Assembly: GCA_031261085.1 (NCBI GenBank)
Contig: JAISKB010000001.1
Span: forward strand, 62,001-126,000
Reading direction: 5' to 3'
Length of the DNA: 64,000 bases
DNA from: Christensenellaceae bacterium
GTDB taxonomy: Bacteria > Bacillota > Clostridia > Christensenellales > CAG-138
Shown here: positions 16,228-24,318 of the stretch, piece by piece
Layout: each line of letters opens with the position of its first letter
Position numbering within the stretch: position 1 is the stretch's first letter
Translations under genes and position numbers: made by a program
The notes under the pieces: generated by a model
Seen by the model: the letters and a program-made list of their open reading frames with translations, nothing else
Told to the model about the DNA's origin: nothing
The model's database searches: none

Positions 16228-17490
16228 TTACACCACGGCGATCAACCATGCAACCAAGCGAAAAGCCCAGTTTGCGATGATGCCCGCGACAAAGCCGCCT
16301 ATGGTGTGGCAGAGTATCGCTTTGCCCGCCAAACGGCGGTAGCCCAAGGTTTCCATCATGGCGATATGCGTGCTTAAATAGCCGCTCCAGCACATGCACA
16401 GCGCCGTGAATACCGCTATGTCGTTTGCGTGCGCCACGCCATCCTGCACCATTTGCGGCACGAGCGAAATTGCCGCGCCCGCCGCGCCCAGCGCCGTTAT
16501 CGGCACAGAAATAGCCGCCGGGGAGGAAAACCCGAATAACGGGCGCAGCAAAAACTCTATTTTTTCGCCCAGCATCGGTAAAAAGCCTATGCCTTCATAC
16601 GCCGCGCCGGTAAACGCCCCGTTGGGGGCGGTATTGGTGAGCATCATCACAAACGTGCATATCACCAACACCCCGGGTATGATGCTCAGCCCCATGCTGA
16701 CGCCGGTTTTGCCGCCGTCTAGCAGCGCTTCTATCACCCGTGTGCCGATGCCGTCCTTGCGCGTTGTGCGAAAATTGATAATGTCAAATTGCTCCGCACC
16801 GCCGTTTGCCGCGCTCGCGTCCTTGCCGAACTCCCTTGCGGTGCAACGCAGCATGAGCCTCGTGCTCACCACCGTGCCCACGATGGCGCCGAAATTCCCC
16901 ATCAGCACGGCCAGCATGAAGTTTTCGCCGCTGGGCGCGGCTATGCTCATCATAAAGGTGGAAACGATAAGCCCCATGCCAAACCCCGTGCCCAAGTTGG
17001 TGAGGGCAGGCACCTGATAGGTTTTAAAATAGCGCAGAAACGACTTGTTTTCGGCCAGGGTGAGTATGGCGGGGTTATCCGAAAGATAGGTAGCGAATAC
17101 GCCCACAATCGAAGCGCCGGGCAGGCCAAACAAGGGCGTAGCCAAGGGTGAAAGCAGCTTGTTGAGCAGGGCGATTACGCCAAACTCCGAAAGCAGCTCC
17201 GAAAGCGCGCCCGCGATTACCGCGATTGCCATAATATAGAGCACCGTGGAAATCAGCAGATTATAAGCCGTGTTCATGATGGTGTTAATCATATTGATGC
17301 CGCCCATTTTGTGGCCGACCGCGCCAAAAAACGCCGCGCACAGCAAAATGAACAAAAAGCTTTCCAAACTGACGGCTTTTTTTGTGGTGTCCCCCTGCCG
17401 GGGCCGGGCGGGTGCGGCAACGCCCTTTTGGTGATGGGCCGCCGCCGCATTGGTTATTACGCTCGTTTTACGCATAGTTGTCACTTTCAT
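16228..17490 (-). CDS. Multi-pass membrane protein with nucleoside-recognition (GATE) domain
   Basis: A 420-residue protein: a polar N-terminal stretch of about 40 residues, then 8-10 hydrophobic segments. Segments such as LPGASIVGVFATYLSDNPAI and IIPGVLVICTFVMML are arranged like the duplicated GATE (nucleoside recognition) family that includes the CD0519/CD1768 type of clostridial membrane proteins. Transport is likely but the substrate is unknown. It is the last gene of the operon with the NicX/M29-like enzyme, the symporter and the M20 hydrolase, 31 nt after the latter, so it may export or import a product of that pathway. Confidence 0.65.
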   Translation of the reverse strand: MKVTTMRKTSVITNAAAAHHQKGVAAPARPRQGDTTKKAVSLESFLFILLCAAFFGAVGHKMGGINMINTIMNTAYNLLISTVLYIMAIAVIAGALSELLSEFGVIALLNKLLSPLATPLFGLPGASIVGVFATYLSDNPAILTLAENKSFLRYFKTYQVPALTNLGTGFGMGLIVSTFMMSIAAPSGENFMLAVLMGNFGAIVGTVVSTRLMLRCTAREFGKDASAANGGAEQFDIINFRTTRKDGIGTRVIEALLDGGKTGVSMGLSIIPGVLVICTFVMMLTNTAPNGAFTGAAYEGIGFLPMLGEKIEFLLRPLFGFSSPAAISVPITALGAAGAAISLVPQMVQDGVAHANDIAVFTALCMCWSGYLSTHIAMMETLGYRRLAGKAILCHTIGGFVAGIIANWAFRLVAWLIAVV

Positions 17491-17521
17491 TGTTTTTGAT
17501 GATTTTTTTCGGATGCCGCTT

Positions 17522-18748
17522 TTAGCAATATTCCTGTATGACCGCTAAGAATACCGCCGTATCCTGCACGAGGTTGTCGATAATCAAATACTCGTTGGGC
17601 TGATGCGCCAGCTCATCCAGCGTGGACCACACCACGGCCGGCATGCCATATTCCCGCAATATACCCGCGCAGGTTCCCCCGCCAATCCCGCCGCAATAGG
17701 CCTGTATGCCTCCGGCGCGCAGCACGTTTGTGAGCGTGCTTGCGATAGCGCTCTCCGGCGATGTGCCGGGCGCGGCATCCGCCCGCTGCGGGTATGCGCA
17801 GCTGATTTTAACGTTATAGCGGTATTCGTATTTGGATATGACGCGGTTTATGGTGTCCAGCACCTCCTCCGGCGAAAACTTGGGCAAAATGCGCATATCC
17901 ATGGCAAACACGTCACGCCCGGGCAGCACATTGGGGCTGTCCACATTGGCGTGCTTCATGGTGATTTCAAAGGTGGAATAGGGCGGGTCGAACAGCGCGT
18001 CCTTATAGGCATACTTTTCCTTGAGCGTATCCTCCAGCTCCACGCCCAGACGGCAGCCCACCGAGCTTGCGTTTATGCCCAAATGCGGCATGGAGCCGTG
18101 CGCCTGCTTGCCCGTTATGGTAAACTCCACCCACAGCAGCGATTTTTCCGCCACTTCGATGAACGTGCCCTCGCTGGAGCCGCAATCCGGCACGACGGCT
18201 TCGTCACGCGGCCCGAATACGCCCGCCGTCGCCAGCGCCCGCAAGCCATATTGGCTGCCGGTTTCCTCATCCGCCGCAAACAAAAAGCCTATGTTGCACT
18301 TGGGCTGTAAGCCCAGCCTTTTCATTTGCGCGCAGGTGTACATAATCGAAATAACCGCCTGCCCATTATCCTCCACGCCCAGGCCATATAGCTTGCCCTC
18401 CTTGATGGTGGGTTTAAACGGCGGCGTGTGCCAGGCGTTTGGGTCGCCGGGCGCTACGGTATCCAAATGGGCGATAAACCACAGCGTTTTATCCGTTTGC
18501 TCGCTGCCCGCAATGCGTACGATTACGCTTTGCCGCTCGCCCTCGGGCACGGCGCTGTCCTTTGCGGCAAACACCGTGTAGGGAATGCCATGGCCATCGA
18601 GCGCCGCTTGGAGCCACGCCACCCGTTTGGCTTCACCCTCGCCGCCCATGCGCGGGTTTACACCGGGTATGCTGCCCAGCTCTATTGCGGCGTTTAGCAT
18701 GTCGTCTTTTAGCTGCGCAACGGTTTGTTTAATCTGTGCAAATTCCAT
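17522..18748 (-). CDS. M20-family metallo-hydrolase (ArgE/DapE/allantoate-type)
   Basis: A 408-residue di-zinc hydrolase. Family signatures are visible: FIAHLDTVAPG, GVEDNGQAVIS, the catalytic ADEETGSQ, and a C-terminal HQPNEY. The inserted dimerisation ('lid') domain includes KQAHGSMPHLG. M20 enzymes hydrolyse peptide or amide bonds such as those of N-acyl amino acids, dipeptides or allantoate; the substrate here cannot be read from sequence. ATG 18748 has AGGACAGGAA upstream and is preferred over the frame start at 18796, which would fall inside a large hairpin. Part of the PucR-flanked operon. Confidence 0.87.
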   Translation of the reverse strand: MEFAQIKQTVAQLKDDMLNAAIELGSIPGVNPRMGGEGEAKRVAWLQAALDGHGIPYTVFAAKDSAVPEGERQSVIVRIAGSEQTDKTLWFIAHLDTVAPGDPNAWHTPPFKPTIKEGKLYGLGVEDNGQAVISIMYTCAQMKRLGLQPKCNIGFLFAADEETGSQYGLRALATAGVFGPRDEAVVPDCGSSEGTFIEVAEKSLLWVEFTITGKQAHGSMPHLGINASSVGCRLGVELEDTLKEKYAYKDALFDPPYSTFEITMKHANVDSPNVLPGRDVFAMDMRILPKFSPEEVLDTINRVISKYEYRYNVKISCAYPQRADAAPGTSPESAIASTLTNVLRAGGIQAYCGGIGGGTCAGILREYGMPAVVWSTLDELAHQPNEYLIIDNLVQDTAVFLAVIQEYC

Positions 18749-18769
18749 CGTTCCTGTCCTTTCTGCTTT

Positions 18770-18810
18770 GCCGCCCCAAAGGCTTATCCTATCCACGCCT
18801 TTGGGGCGGC
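18770..18810 (-). promoter_or_regulatory. Perfect 14-bp hairpin between symporter and M20 genes
   Basis: GCCGCCCCAAAGGC (18770-18783) and GCCTTTGGGGCGGC (18797-18810) are exact inverted copies around a 13-nt loop. Neither side has a T-run, so it is not a classical terminator. Lying within the transcript just after the symporter stop and before the M20 ribosome site, it probably protects or sets the level of the flanking mRNA segments. Confidence 0.6.
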
Positions 18811-18828
18811 GTCCGCTCGTTCCGGTGC

Positions 18829-20289
18829 CTAGCCCAATTTCGCCCCGTCGGGGAAATAGTGCTTCAATGTTTCTTTTGGGGTTGGGGCGGTGCTCAGGCT
18901 CACGATGACCATCAGCAGCAGCGCCACGATTGTGCCGGGCAGCACGGGGTGCAGGCCCGTCGTGTTATATGCCGTGAAGAACCATATGAGGTAAGCCGCG
19001 ACACCGCCCACCATGGAGGCGGTAGCGCCCTGCCGGTTTGCCTTTTTCCAGCAGAGGCCAAACACGATGGGCACCCAAAACACCGCGCCCGATGCGCCGA
19101 AGTTGAACATTTGGAATATCAGCACGGTGCTGCTGTTGAAGATGAGCGCGAGCACCATGCCCAGCAGGGCGACCGCTACCACGCCCACGCGCACCAGCAG
19201 CAGGCGTTTCCTTTCGTCATCCTTCCATATGCCAAACGTTTTGGCGATAAGGTCGTTGCCCAGCGCGCTGCCCGCCGTAAGCAGGCAGGAGTCGATGGTG
19301 GATATAATCAGCGCGATAACGGCGGTGAGCATGATGGCGCCTATCACGGGGTGCACCATATAATCCACCAGCTTGGGGAACGCGAGATCCACATCGGCAA
19401 GCCCGGGCACCAGTATGCGCGCCGAGCTTCCCAGTATCATCGTGCTAAAATAGAACACGAATATCGCAATCGCGCTGATGGCCATGCTCTTGAGCACCGA
19501 TTTGCTGCTTTTGGCGGAGAACGTCTGCGCCAAAAACACGGGGTGTGAGCTGTTGCCAATGCCCCAAACCGCGGTGTTGCTGGCGACCAGTATAATGGCC
19601 AGGGGGTTTGCGAAGGTTTTAAGCAGGTTGGGGTCTACCGCCGCAAGCTGCGTGTTCATGGGACCTATGCCGCCCCAATGCGCAACGCATACGATTGCCA
19701 GCACGAGGATGCCGCCTATGCCCAGGAAGCCGCAGATCGTATCGTTCACGGCAACGGTATACATACCGCCCAGCACGATGTAGGCGATGGTGAAGCCGAC
19801 AGCCACGAGTACCGCCACATAATAATTCCAACCGAGGAAAGAGGAAAGCACCTTGGCTATGCCAATGGTTTCGGCGCCTGTAAAGATGATATACAGCAAT
19901 ATCATCATAACGGCGCTAAAGCCGCGCACAAACTGTGAGCCAAAGCGGTCGGCCAAAAGGTCGGCGATGGTTTCCATGCCGCGGCCCGCGTGCGGACGTA
20001 TCCTTTTCACCAGCACCGCGCCCACGATAAACAGCGATACCGCCGTACCGAGTATAGAGGTGAAGCCCGTCCAGCCCGAGCCATAGAGATAGCCCGTATA
20101 GCCTACGATGGAGCTTCCGCTTAAGAACGTGGCGCAAAACATGCCCGCCGCCAAAATGACGCCCACGTTGCCGCCGCCCGTAAGGAAGTTGCTCGCGGTT
20201 TTAACCCTGCGCTGCAGCACGATGCCGACGATGACAAGTGTGCTCAAAAACGCTACGATAAAAATCGAAGAAATCGTGTTGTTGCTCAT
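18829..20289 (-). CDS. Sodium:solute symporter (SSS family)
   Basis: A 486-residue protein with about 13 membrane segments and SSS-family features: RRVKTASNFLTGGGNVGVIL, CATFLSGSSIVGYTGYLYG in the first helices, and TGAETIGIAKVLSS. It would couple Na+ entry to uptake of a small organic solute (amino acid, carboxylate, pantothenate-like or similar). Its start overlaps the stop of a 43-residue membrane protein (ATGA), a genetic link typical of SSS transporters with a small accessory subunit. Operon context suggests that its substrate feeds the NicX/M29-like and M20 enzymes. Confidence 0.88.
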   Translation of the reverse strand: MSNNTISSIFIVAFLSTLVIVGIVLQRRVKTASNFLTGGGNVGVILAAGMFCATFLSGSSIVGYTGYLYGSGWTGFTSILGTAVSLFIVGAVLVKRIRPHAGRGMETIADLLADRFGSQFVRGFSAVMMILLYIIFTGAETIGIAKVLSSFLGWNYYVAVLVAVGFTIAYIVLGGMYTVAVNDTICGFLGIGGILVLAIVCVAHWGGIGPMNTQLAAVDPNLLKTFANPLAIILVASNTAVWGIGNSSHPVFLAQTFSAKSSKSVLKSMAISAIAIFVFYFSTMILGSSARILVPGLADVDLAFPKLVDYMVHPVIGAIMLTAVIALIISTIDSCLLTAGSALGNDLIAKTFGIWKDDERKRLLLVRVGVVAVALLGMVLALIFNSSTVLIFQMFNFGASGAVFWVPIVFGLCWKKANRQGATASMVGGVAAYLIWFFTAYNTTGLHPVLPGTIVALLLMVIVSLSTAPTPKETLKHYFPDGAKLG

Positions 20290-20417
20290 CGGTTATTACC
20301 CCCCTCCTTGTCGTCCTCTAGCTTGCGGAGCTGCGCAAGGATGGAAATAACGGTTGCGACAGTGATTGCGGCAACAAGCAGCAATACGATGGTAGTATCC
20401 AAGGGTAGGTTAAACAT
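20286..20417 (-). CDS. Small membrane protein, symporter accessory subunit
   Basis: A 43-residue protein with one hydrophobic helix (TTIVLLLVAAITVATVISIL) and a charged tail (RKLEDDKEGG). GAGAGGGG precedes ATG 20417 at good distance, and TGA overlaps the symporter ATG by 4 nt. Such tiny one-helix proteins next to SSS transporters are annotated as symporter small accessory proteins. The role in assembly or stability is inferred. Confidence 0.75.
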   Translation of the reverse strand: MFNLPLDTTIVLLLVAAITVATVISILAQLRKLEDDKEGGNNR

Positions 20418-20487
20418 AAAGGTCCCCTCTCTTTAGTGTGTGATATTGTTCCGCTTTAGGCCTATGGCCCAAAGCTATCGCAACCTG

Positions 20488-21543
20488 TTAATACTCCAGC
20501 TGCTTCGCTATGCGGGCAAGCTCCACAACCTCGGGCGTGGGGCCTACGACTTCCCCATCCTTCACAAACAGCTCGCCATCGAGCCATACCGTGGAGGACA
20601 TGCAGATGCCATCGGTGTGCGAGGGCGCGGGTATGCCGCCGGGGATGTCGGATGTGAGCATGGGCCCTACGTTGCCAATGCCCCATTCGGTGCTGCCCCA
20701 AACGCGCTCGTCCTCCACGATGTCGCCCGTCAGCTTTGCGCCGGGGTTAAAGCCATAGGATACATGAGCCAGCTTGAACATGCGCTCATGGTTAAAGCCG
20801 GCTAGGTAATCCTGCAGCGCGCGCGCATCGGCGCCTCCCTCGATTTTGGTGATGACGCCCTTTTCCACGGTACATACGATTTTGCTCTTGAGCAGCCCGC
20901 TCGGCGGAACCATAGAGCCATCGAACACCAGCGTGCCGTTGATGCTCTCGAGCTTGGGCGCCCAGCTGATTTGCCCCGCCATCATGCGCACCTCGCCCGG
21001 GCCCACAAACCCATCCGCGGTATAAAAGTCGCGCCCGGGCTGATTTTCGAATGTAAGGTCGCACCCGGCCGGGGTGGTGATGCGCATGGTCTTTGCGTTT
21101 TTGGTAATCTCCTCCGCCTTTTGCAAAAACTTGCCCAGCGCGATGTTGTTTACGCGGCCTATGTTGCGCAGCATCAGGTCGGGGTTCATGCCCACCAGGC
21201 ACATATAGCGCAGCTTTTTGTTGTACGCTACGGCATCGTCAAACGGCGTGGAATAGAGCAGCCATTCGTTGTTATACTCGATCCAAACGTCGGCTTCCTT
21301 CAACGCGGCGGTAAGCGGGGCCAGCGGCAGGTCGGCATCGGCGGCCTTGCCCACGCCGCGCGGCGCGGCAACCAGCATCACCAGCGGCTTTGCGCCCAAG
21401 GCATAGGCCGCTTGCGCCGTTGCGTCCACAACGCTCATGTGCGATTCCGTATCGGCGGTAATAACCACGCTTTCGCCTTTTTGAACCTTGAACATATCCC
21501 GTAAGAGTTTGAGTGCGGCGCTGACGAGTTCATACTGGTACAT
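20488..21543 (-). CDS. M29 aminopeptidase / NicX-like metalloprotein
   Basis: A 351-residue protein resembling the aminopeptidase T (M29) and 2,5-dihydroxypyridine 5,6-dioxygenase (NicX) group. Recognisable parts are the N-terminal VQKGESVVITADTESHMSV, the central GPGEVRMMAG (metal-ligand Glu region), and the C-terminal cluster HVSYGFNPGAKLTGDIVEDE with SHTDGICMSSTVWLDGE carrying further His, Asp and Glu ligands. It could be a ring-cleaving dioxygenase or an aminopeptidase; the sequence alone does not decide. GGAGGAAAC precedes ATG 21543. First gene of the operon, divergent from the PucR-type regulator. Confidence 0.75.
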   Translation of the reverse strand: MYQYELVSAALKLLRDMFKVQKGESVVITADTESHMSVVDATAQAAYALGAKPLVMLVAAPRGVGKAADADLPLAPLTAALKEADVWIEYNNEWLLYSTPFDDAVAYNKKLRYMCLVGMNPDLMLRNIGRVNNIALGKFLQKAEEITKNAKTMRITTPAGCDLTFENQPGRDFYTADGFVGPGEVRMMAGQISWAPKLESINGTLVFDGSMVPPSGLLKSKIVCTVEKGVITKIEGGADARALQDYLAGFNHERMFKLAHVSYGFNPGAKLTGDIVEDERVWGSTEWGIGNVGPMLTSDIPGGIPAPSHTDGICMSSTVWLDGELFVKDGEVVGPTPEVVELARIAKQLEY

Positions 21544-21828
21544 TTTTTTGTTTCCTCCTTAAGATTTGATTTTCTGCGCTCCGAGCAATGATATCGGTAT
21601 GAAATGGGTGCATGGGTTGGCGTCGTGCGCGCGCCGAGTCAACCCAAATAATAGAGTTTTCTGCCGAACATGGCATATACGAACCGAATATAAAGCTGGC
21701 GGAGTTTAGGTATAACATAATTCTATACACGCATAAAAAATTACGCTATTGACCCAAAAAACAAATTCAAGTCGATTATTTGTCGATAGGTAACAATACT
21801 TTGCCGTCGAGTTGAAAATATGCGGGGC

Positions 21829-21857
21829 TTGCAATATCGTGTGGCGCGTGTTATAAG
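21829..21857 (+). promoter_or_regulatory. Promoter of the PucR-type regulator
   Basis: TTGCAA (21829-21834) and TATAAG (21852-21857) with 17-bp spacing. The whole 390-bp intergenic region (21544-21933) is A+T-rich and must also hold the divergent promoter and any regulator site; I could not fix the minus-strand promoter. Confidence 0.5.
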
Positions 21858-21933
21858 AAGTGTATCTTCACCCGGCGGCAAATTTTGACGCCGCTTTAAA
21901 TTGTAAGCAGTATTGGGAGCCGAGGTATAAACG

Positions 21934-23427
21934 ATGGTTAAGCCTACGATTGCGTATCTTTTTGAGTTGCCCTCCATGGTGGGCAGCTTTCTTGCGGCGG
22001 GCGGCCAAGGCCTAAACCGTGAGCTGGACAGGATGGATATTTTGGAAACCCCCTACCCCGATGTAGAGGAGTTTTTGGAGCCGAACGAATTCGTATTCAC
22101 CTCCTTTTGGAACTCCAAGGACAACAAAGAAGCCCGCGTGGGGCTGATAAAGTCCATGATACGCCACAACTGCGCCGGGATCGCCATCATGGCAGGACTG
22201 CACCTGGGTGGTAAAATCGACGATGAAATCCTTGCGCTCGGCAACCAATATGACTTCCCCGTTATTTCTATCGATACCACGCTGCGCTACAGCGACATCA
22301 TAAAGGAGTTTTACTGCTTTAAGCACGATGATGGCGACGCCCCCGAAATGGGACTTACGGACGTTTACGCGATACTTTCTGACATAGATGATTTCCACTC
22401 CCACATGGATATTCCGCGCCTGTGTAAGTCGCTCGCGCGCAACCTGGGCACGCCCGTCATCATACTTTCGCGGGACGCGATGTTCGCTTCCGCCCTGGAC
22501 CTGCCCGAAGAGACGAAGCGCAAAATCATCACAAAAATATACGATGTGCGAACGAGCAGCAACTGCCCGCGCAACGCCTCCATCAGCCTGCCCATCAACC
22601 ATAGCCTCAGCGTGCTGTGCGCGTTTTGGGGCGCAACCTCTGTGGTGGCGGCGGTTATCAGCAACACCGGCTTCAGCCGCCATAATATGGGGCTTCTTCA
22701 TGGCGCCACGCGCTTTGTGGCCTCGCGCATCGACAAGATGAGCCGTGCGGACGACGGGCCTGCGAACATCAACGAAATTGACGCGAAGCTGCAGTATTAT
22801 TGTTTTTATGTGAGTAAAGAAAACATTGGCCACATGGCGGCGGAGTTGGCGAAGCATTGCATCGTGCTGGATGTAAACGAGGTGTTCAACTATGCCATCT
22901 GCCTGATAGATCAGGAAAAGGTGTCCTCCGGCACGCTGTTTAAGGAATATGGAAAAATCATAGAAACCTTTGCGCCGCGCTGCTTTGTCTTTACGGAAAT
23001 GTGCTTTGAGCTTGCCCGCATCCGGGAGCTGATTAAAATATTGATACAGCAAATCAACCACATGCATCTGCTCAACGGCATTTTTACATTTGGCGAGATT
23101 TCGATTTTATCGCTGCTGTATATAGCGCCTTATTCCTTCAAAAAGCCTATCATCGACTTTAACGCCGATACGCTCGATTACCGGGTCAATCCGCTTTCGT
23201 TGGATACGCTGCGCCTGTTTATCGTGCTCAAGAGCATCACAAAGGTATCCGAGCTTTTGCATTTGCACCCGAACACCGTAAAATACCGCATATTAAAATC
23301 CATCAAAAACCCCGCGCTGGATACCACCAATATCACCGCCGACATGTGGACGCTGGATTATCTGATTCCGCTCGAAAACGCAAAGCTGGAAAACATCATG
23401 CGCAACCCCAGGGAGATTGCGCAGTAG
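21934..23427 (+). CDS. PucR/CdaR-family transcriptional regulator
   Basis: A 497-residue protein. The N-terminal ~130 residues match the PucR-type domain (VGSFLAAGGQGLNRELDRMD, PNEFVFTSF, GIAIMAGLHLGG, FPVISIDTTLRYSDI). The C-terminus has a PucR/CdaR helix-turn-helix (LRLFIVLKSITKVSELLHLHPNTVKYRI). Family members sense metabolites such as purine-degradation products or carboxylates and usually activate a neighbouring operon. The divergent NicX-symporter-M20-GATE operon is the obvious target. The ribosome site is a GAGG about 9 nt before ATG 21934. A strong terminator follows. Confidence 0.85.
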   Translation: MVKPTIAYLFELPSMVGSFLAAGGQGLNRELDRMDILETPYPDVEEFLEPNEFVFTSFWNSKDNKEARVGLIKSMIRHNCAGIAIMAGLHLGGKIDDEILALGNQYDFPVISIDTTLRYSDIIKEFYCFKHDDGDAPEMGLTDVYAILSDIDDFHSHMDIPRLCKSLARNLGTPVIILSRDAMFASALDLPEETKRKIITKIYDVRTSSNCPRNASISLPINHSLSVLCAFWGATSVVAAVISNTGFSRHNMGLLHGATRFVASRIDKMSRADDGPANINEIDAKLQYYCFYVSKENIGHMAAELAKHCIVLDVNEVFNYAICLIDQEKVSSGTLFKEYGKIIETFAPRCFVFTEMCFELARIRELIKILIQQINHMHLLNGIFTFGEISILSLLYIAPYSFKKPIIDFNADTLDYRVNPLSLDTLRLFIVLKSITKVSELLHLHPNTVKYRILKSIKNPALDTTNITADMWTLDYLIPLENAKLENIMRNPREIAQ

Positions 23428-23471
23428 GGTGAACCGCACTCGGGCGATAGCGAAATCAGGCAGATAAAGAA

Positions 23472-23510
23472 CCCCACGCGGTTGAAAGAATGAACCGCGT
23501 GGGGATTTTT
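23472..23510 (+). terminator. Intrinsic terminator after the PucR-type gene
   Basis: CCCCACGCGGTT pairs perfectly with AACCGCGTGGGG, then ATTTTT. Also lies downstream of the converging GntR gene. Confidence 0.85.
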
Positions 23511-23555
23511 ATACGAATATTTTATACTTCACAATAGCCCGCGCGCGGCAACGCA

Positions 23556-24227
23556 TTACCCCAGCAGCGGCGAGGCCATGAGCAGCGCCTTTGTGTTTTC
23601 TAAGTGCGTGCGCAAAATGGCGGCGGCCTGCCCGGCATCCTGCTCGGCACAGGCGCGAATCAGCTTGCTGTGCTCGATGATACTGCTGAATTCCTCACTG
23701 CGTTCGTTTTCGAAATAGGGGTGCAAAAAGCGGTCGGTGTTGGCGTGTACCTGGTCTATCATCGAGAGCAAAGCCGGGTTGTCGCAGCACGCATACAGCG
23801 CGAAATGCAGCTCGATATTATACTTGTAGCTAGTGTAATAATCGGTGGACGCGATAAGGCTATGCAGCGCCTGCTCCGCCCGCAGTATATCCTGCGGCGT
23901 GATGGAGGCGATGGCCGCGTGCAGCGCGCCCAGCTCGAGCAATATGCGCACATCCATCACATCGCCCATTTCTTTTTTGGAAAGCTTGGTTACCACCGCG
24001 CCCCTGTTGGAATAGATGCGCACCAGCCCCTGCGCCTCCAGCTGGCGCAGAGCCTCCCGCACGGGGATATGGCTTACATTGAGCGCGGCGGATATTTCAT
24101 CCTGCTTGAGCTGCATGTTGCCCGGGAGCATGCCGCGTATAATCGCGGAGCGTATCACCTGAAAAACCCAATCGCGCGCCGTCATCGATTTTGGCTGCAA
24201 TTCTTCCGCCACTTGTTGCAAATTCAT
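23556..24227 (-). CDS. GntR-family regulator (FadR/FCD subfamily)
   Basis: A 223-residue protein. The N-terminal winged helix is clear (AIIRGMLPGNMQLKQDEISA, HIPVREALRQLEAQGLV, NRGAVV). The all-helical FCD ligand domain includes DVRILLELGALHAAI, a central ELHFALYACCDNP with the usual metal-binding His, and EHSKLIRAC. FCD regulators respond to carboxylic acids and similar metabolites. It may control the converging catabolic genes or PBP1a's neighbourhood; nothing in the sequence decides this. It stands alone, 92 nt after PBP1a in the same direction. Confidence 0.87.
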   Translation of the reverse strand: MNLQQVAEELQPKSMTARDWVFQVIRSAIIRGMLPGNMQLKQDEISAALNVSHIPVREALRQLEAQGLVRIYSNRGAVVTKLSKKEMGDVMDVRILLELGALHAAIASITPQDILRAEQALHSLIASTDYYTSYKYNIELHFALYACCDNPALLSMIDQVHANTDRFLHPYFENERSEEFSSIIEHSKLIRACAEQDAGQAAAILRTHLENTKALLMASPLLG

Positions 24228-24318
24228 AGCGCAAAAACCTCAGGACAATATATTTTATATAGTACGTGTCTCTGTCACTATGATACCCGCGTTATCCCCC
24301 CAGCGTCAAGCGTATTTT

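Noticed and set aside
22012..23067. 351-codon minus-strand open frame
   Set aside because: Antisense to the PucR-type regulator, which has clear N- and C-terminal family motifs.
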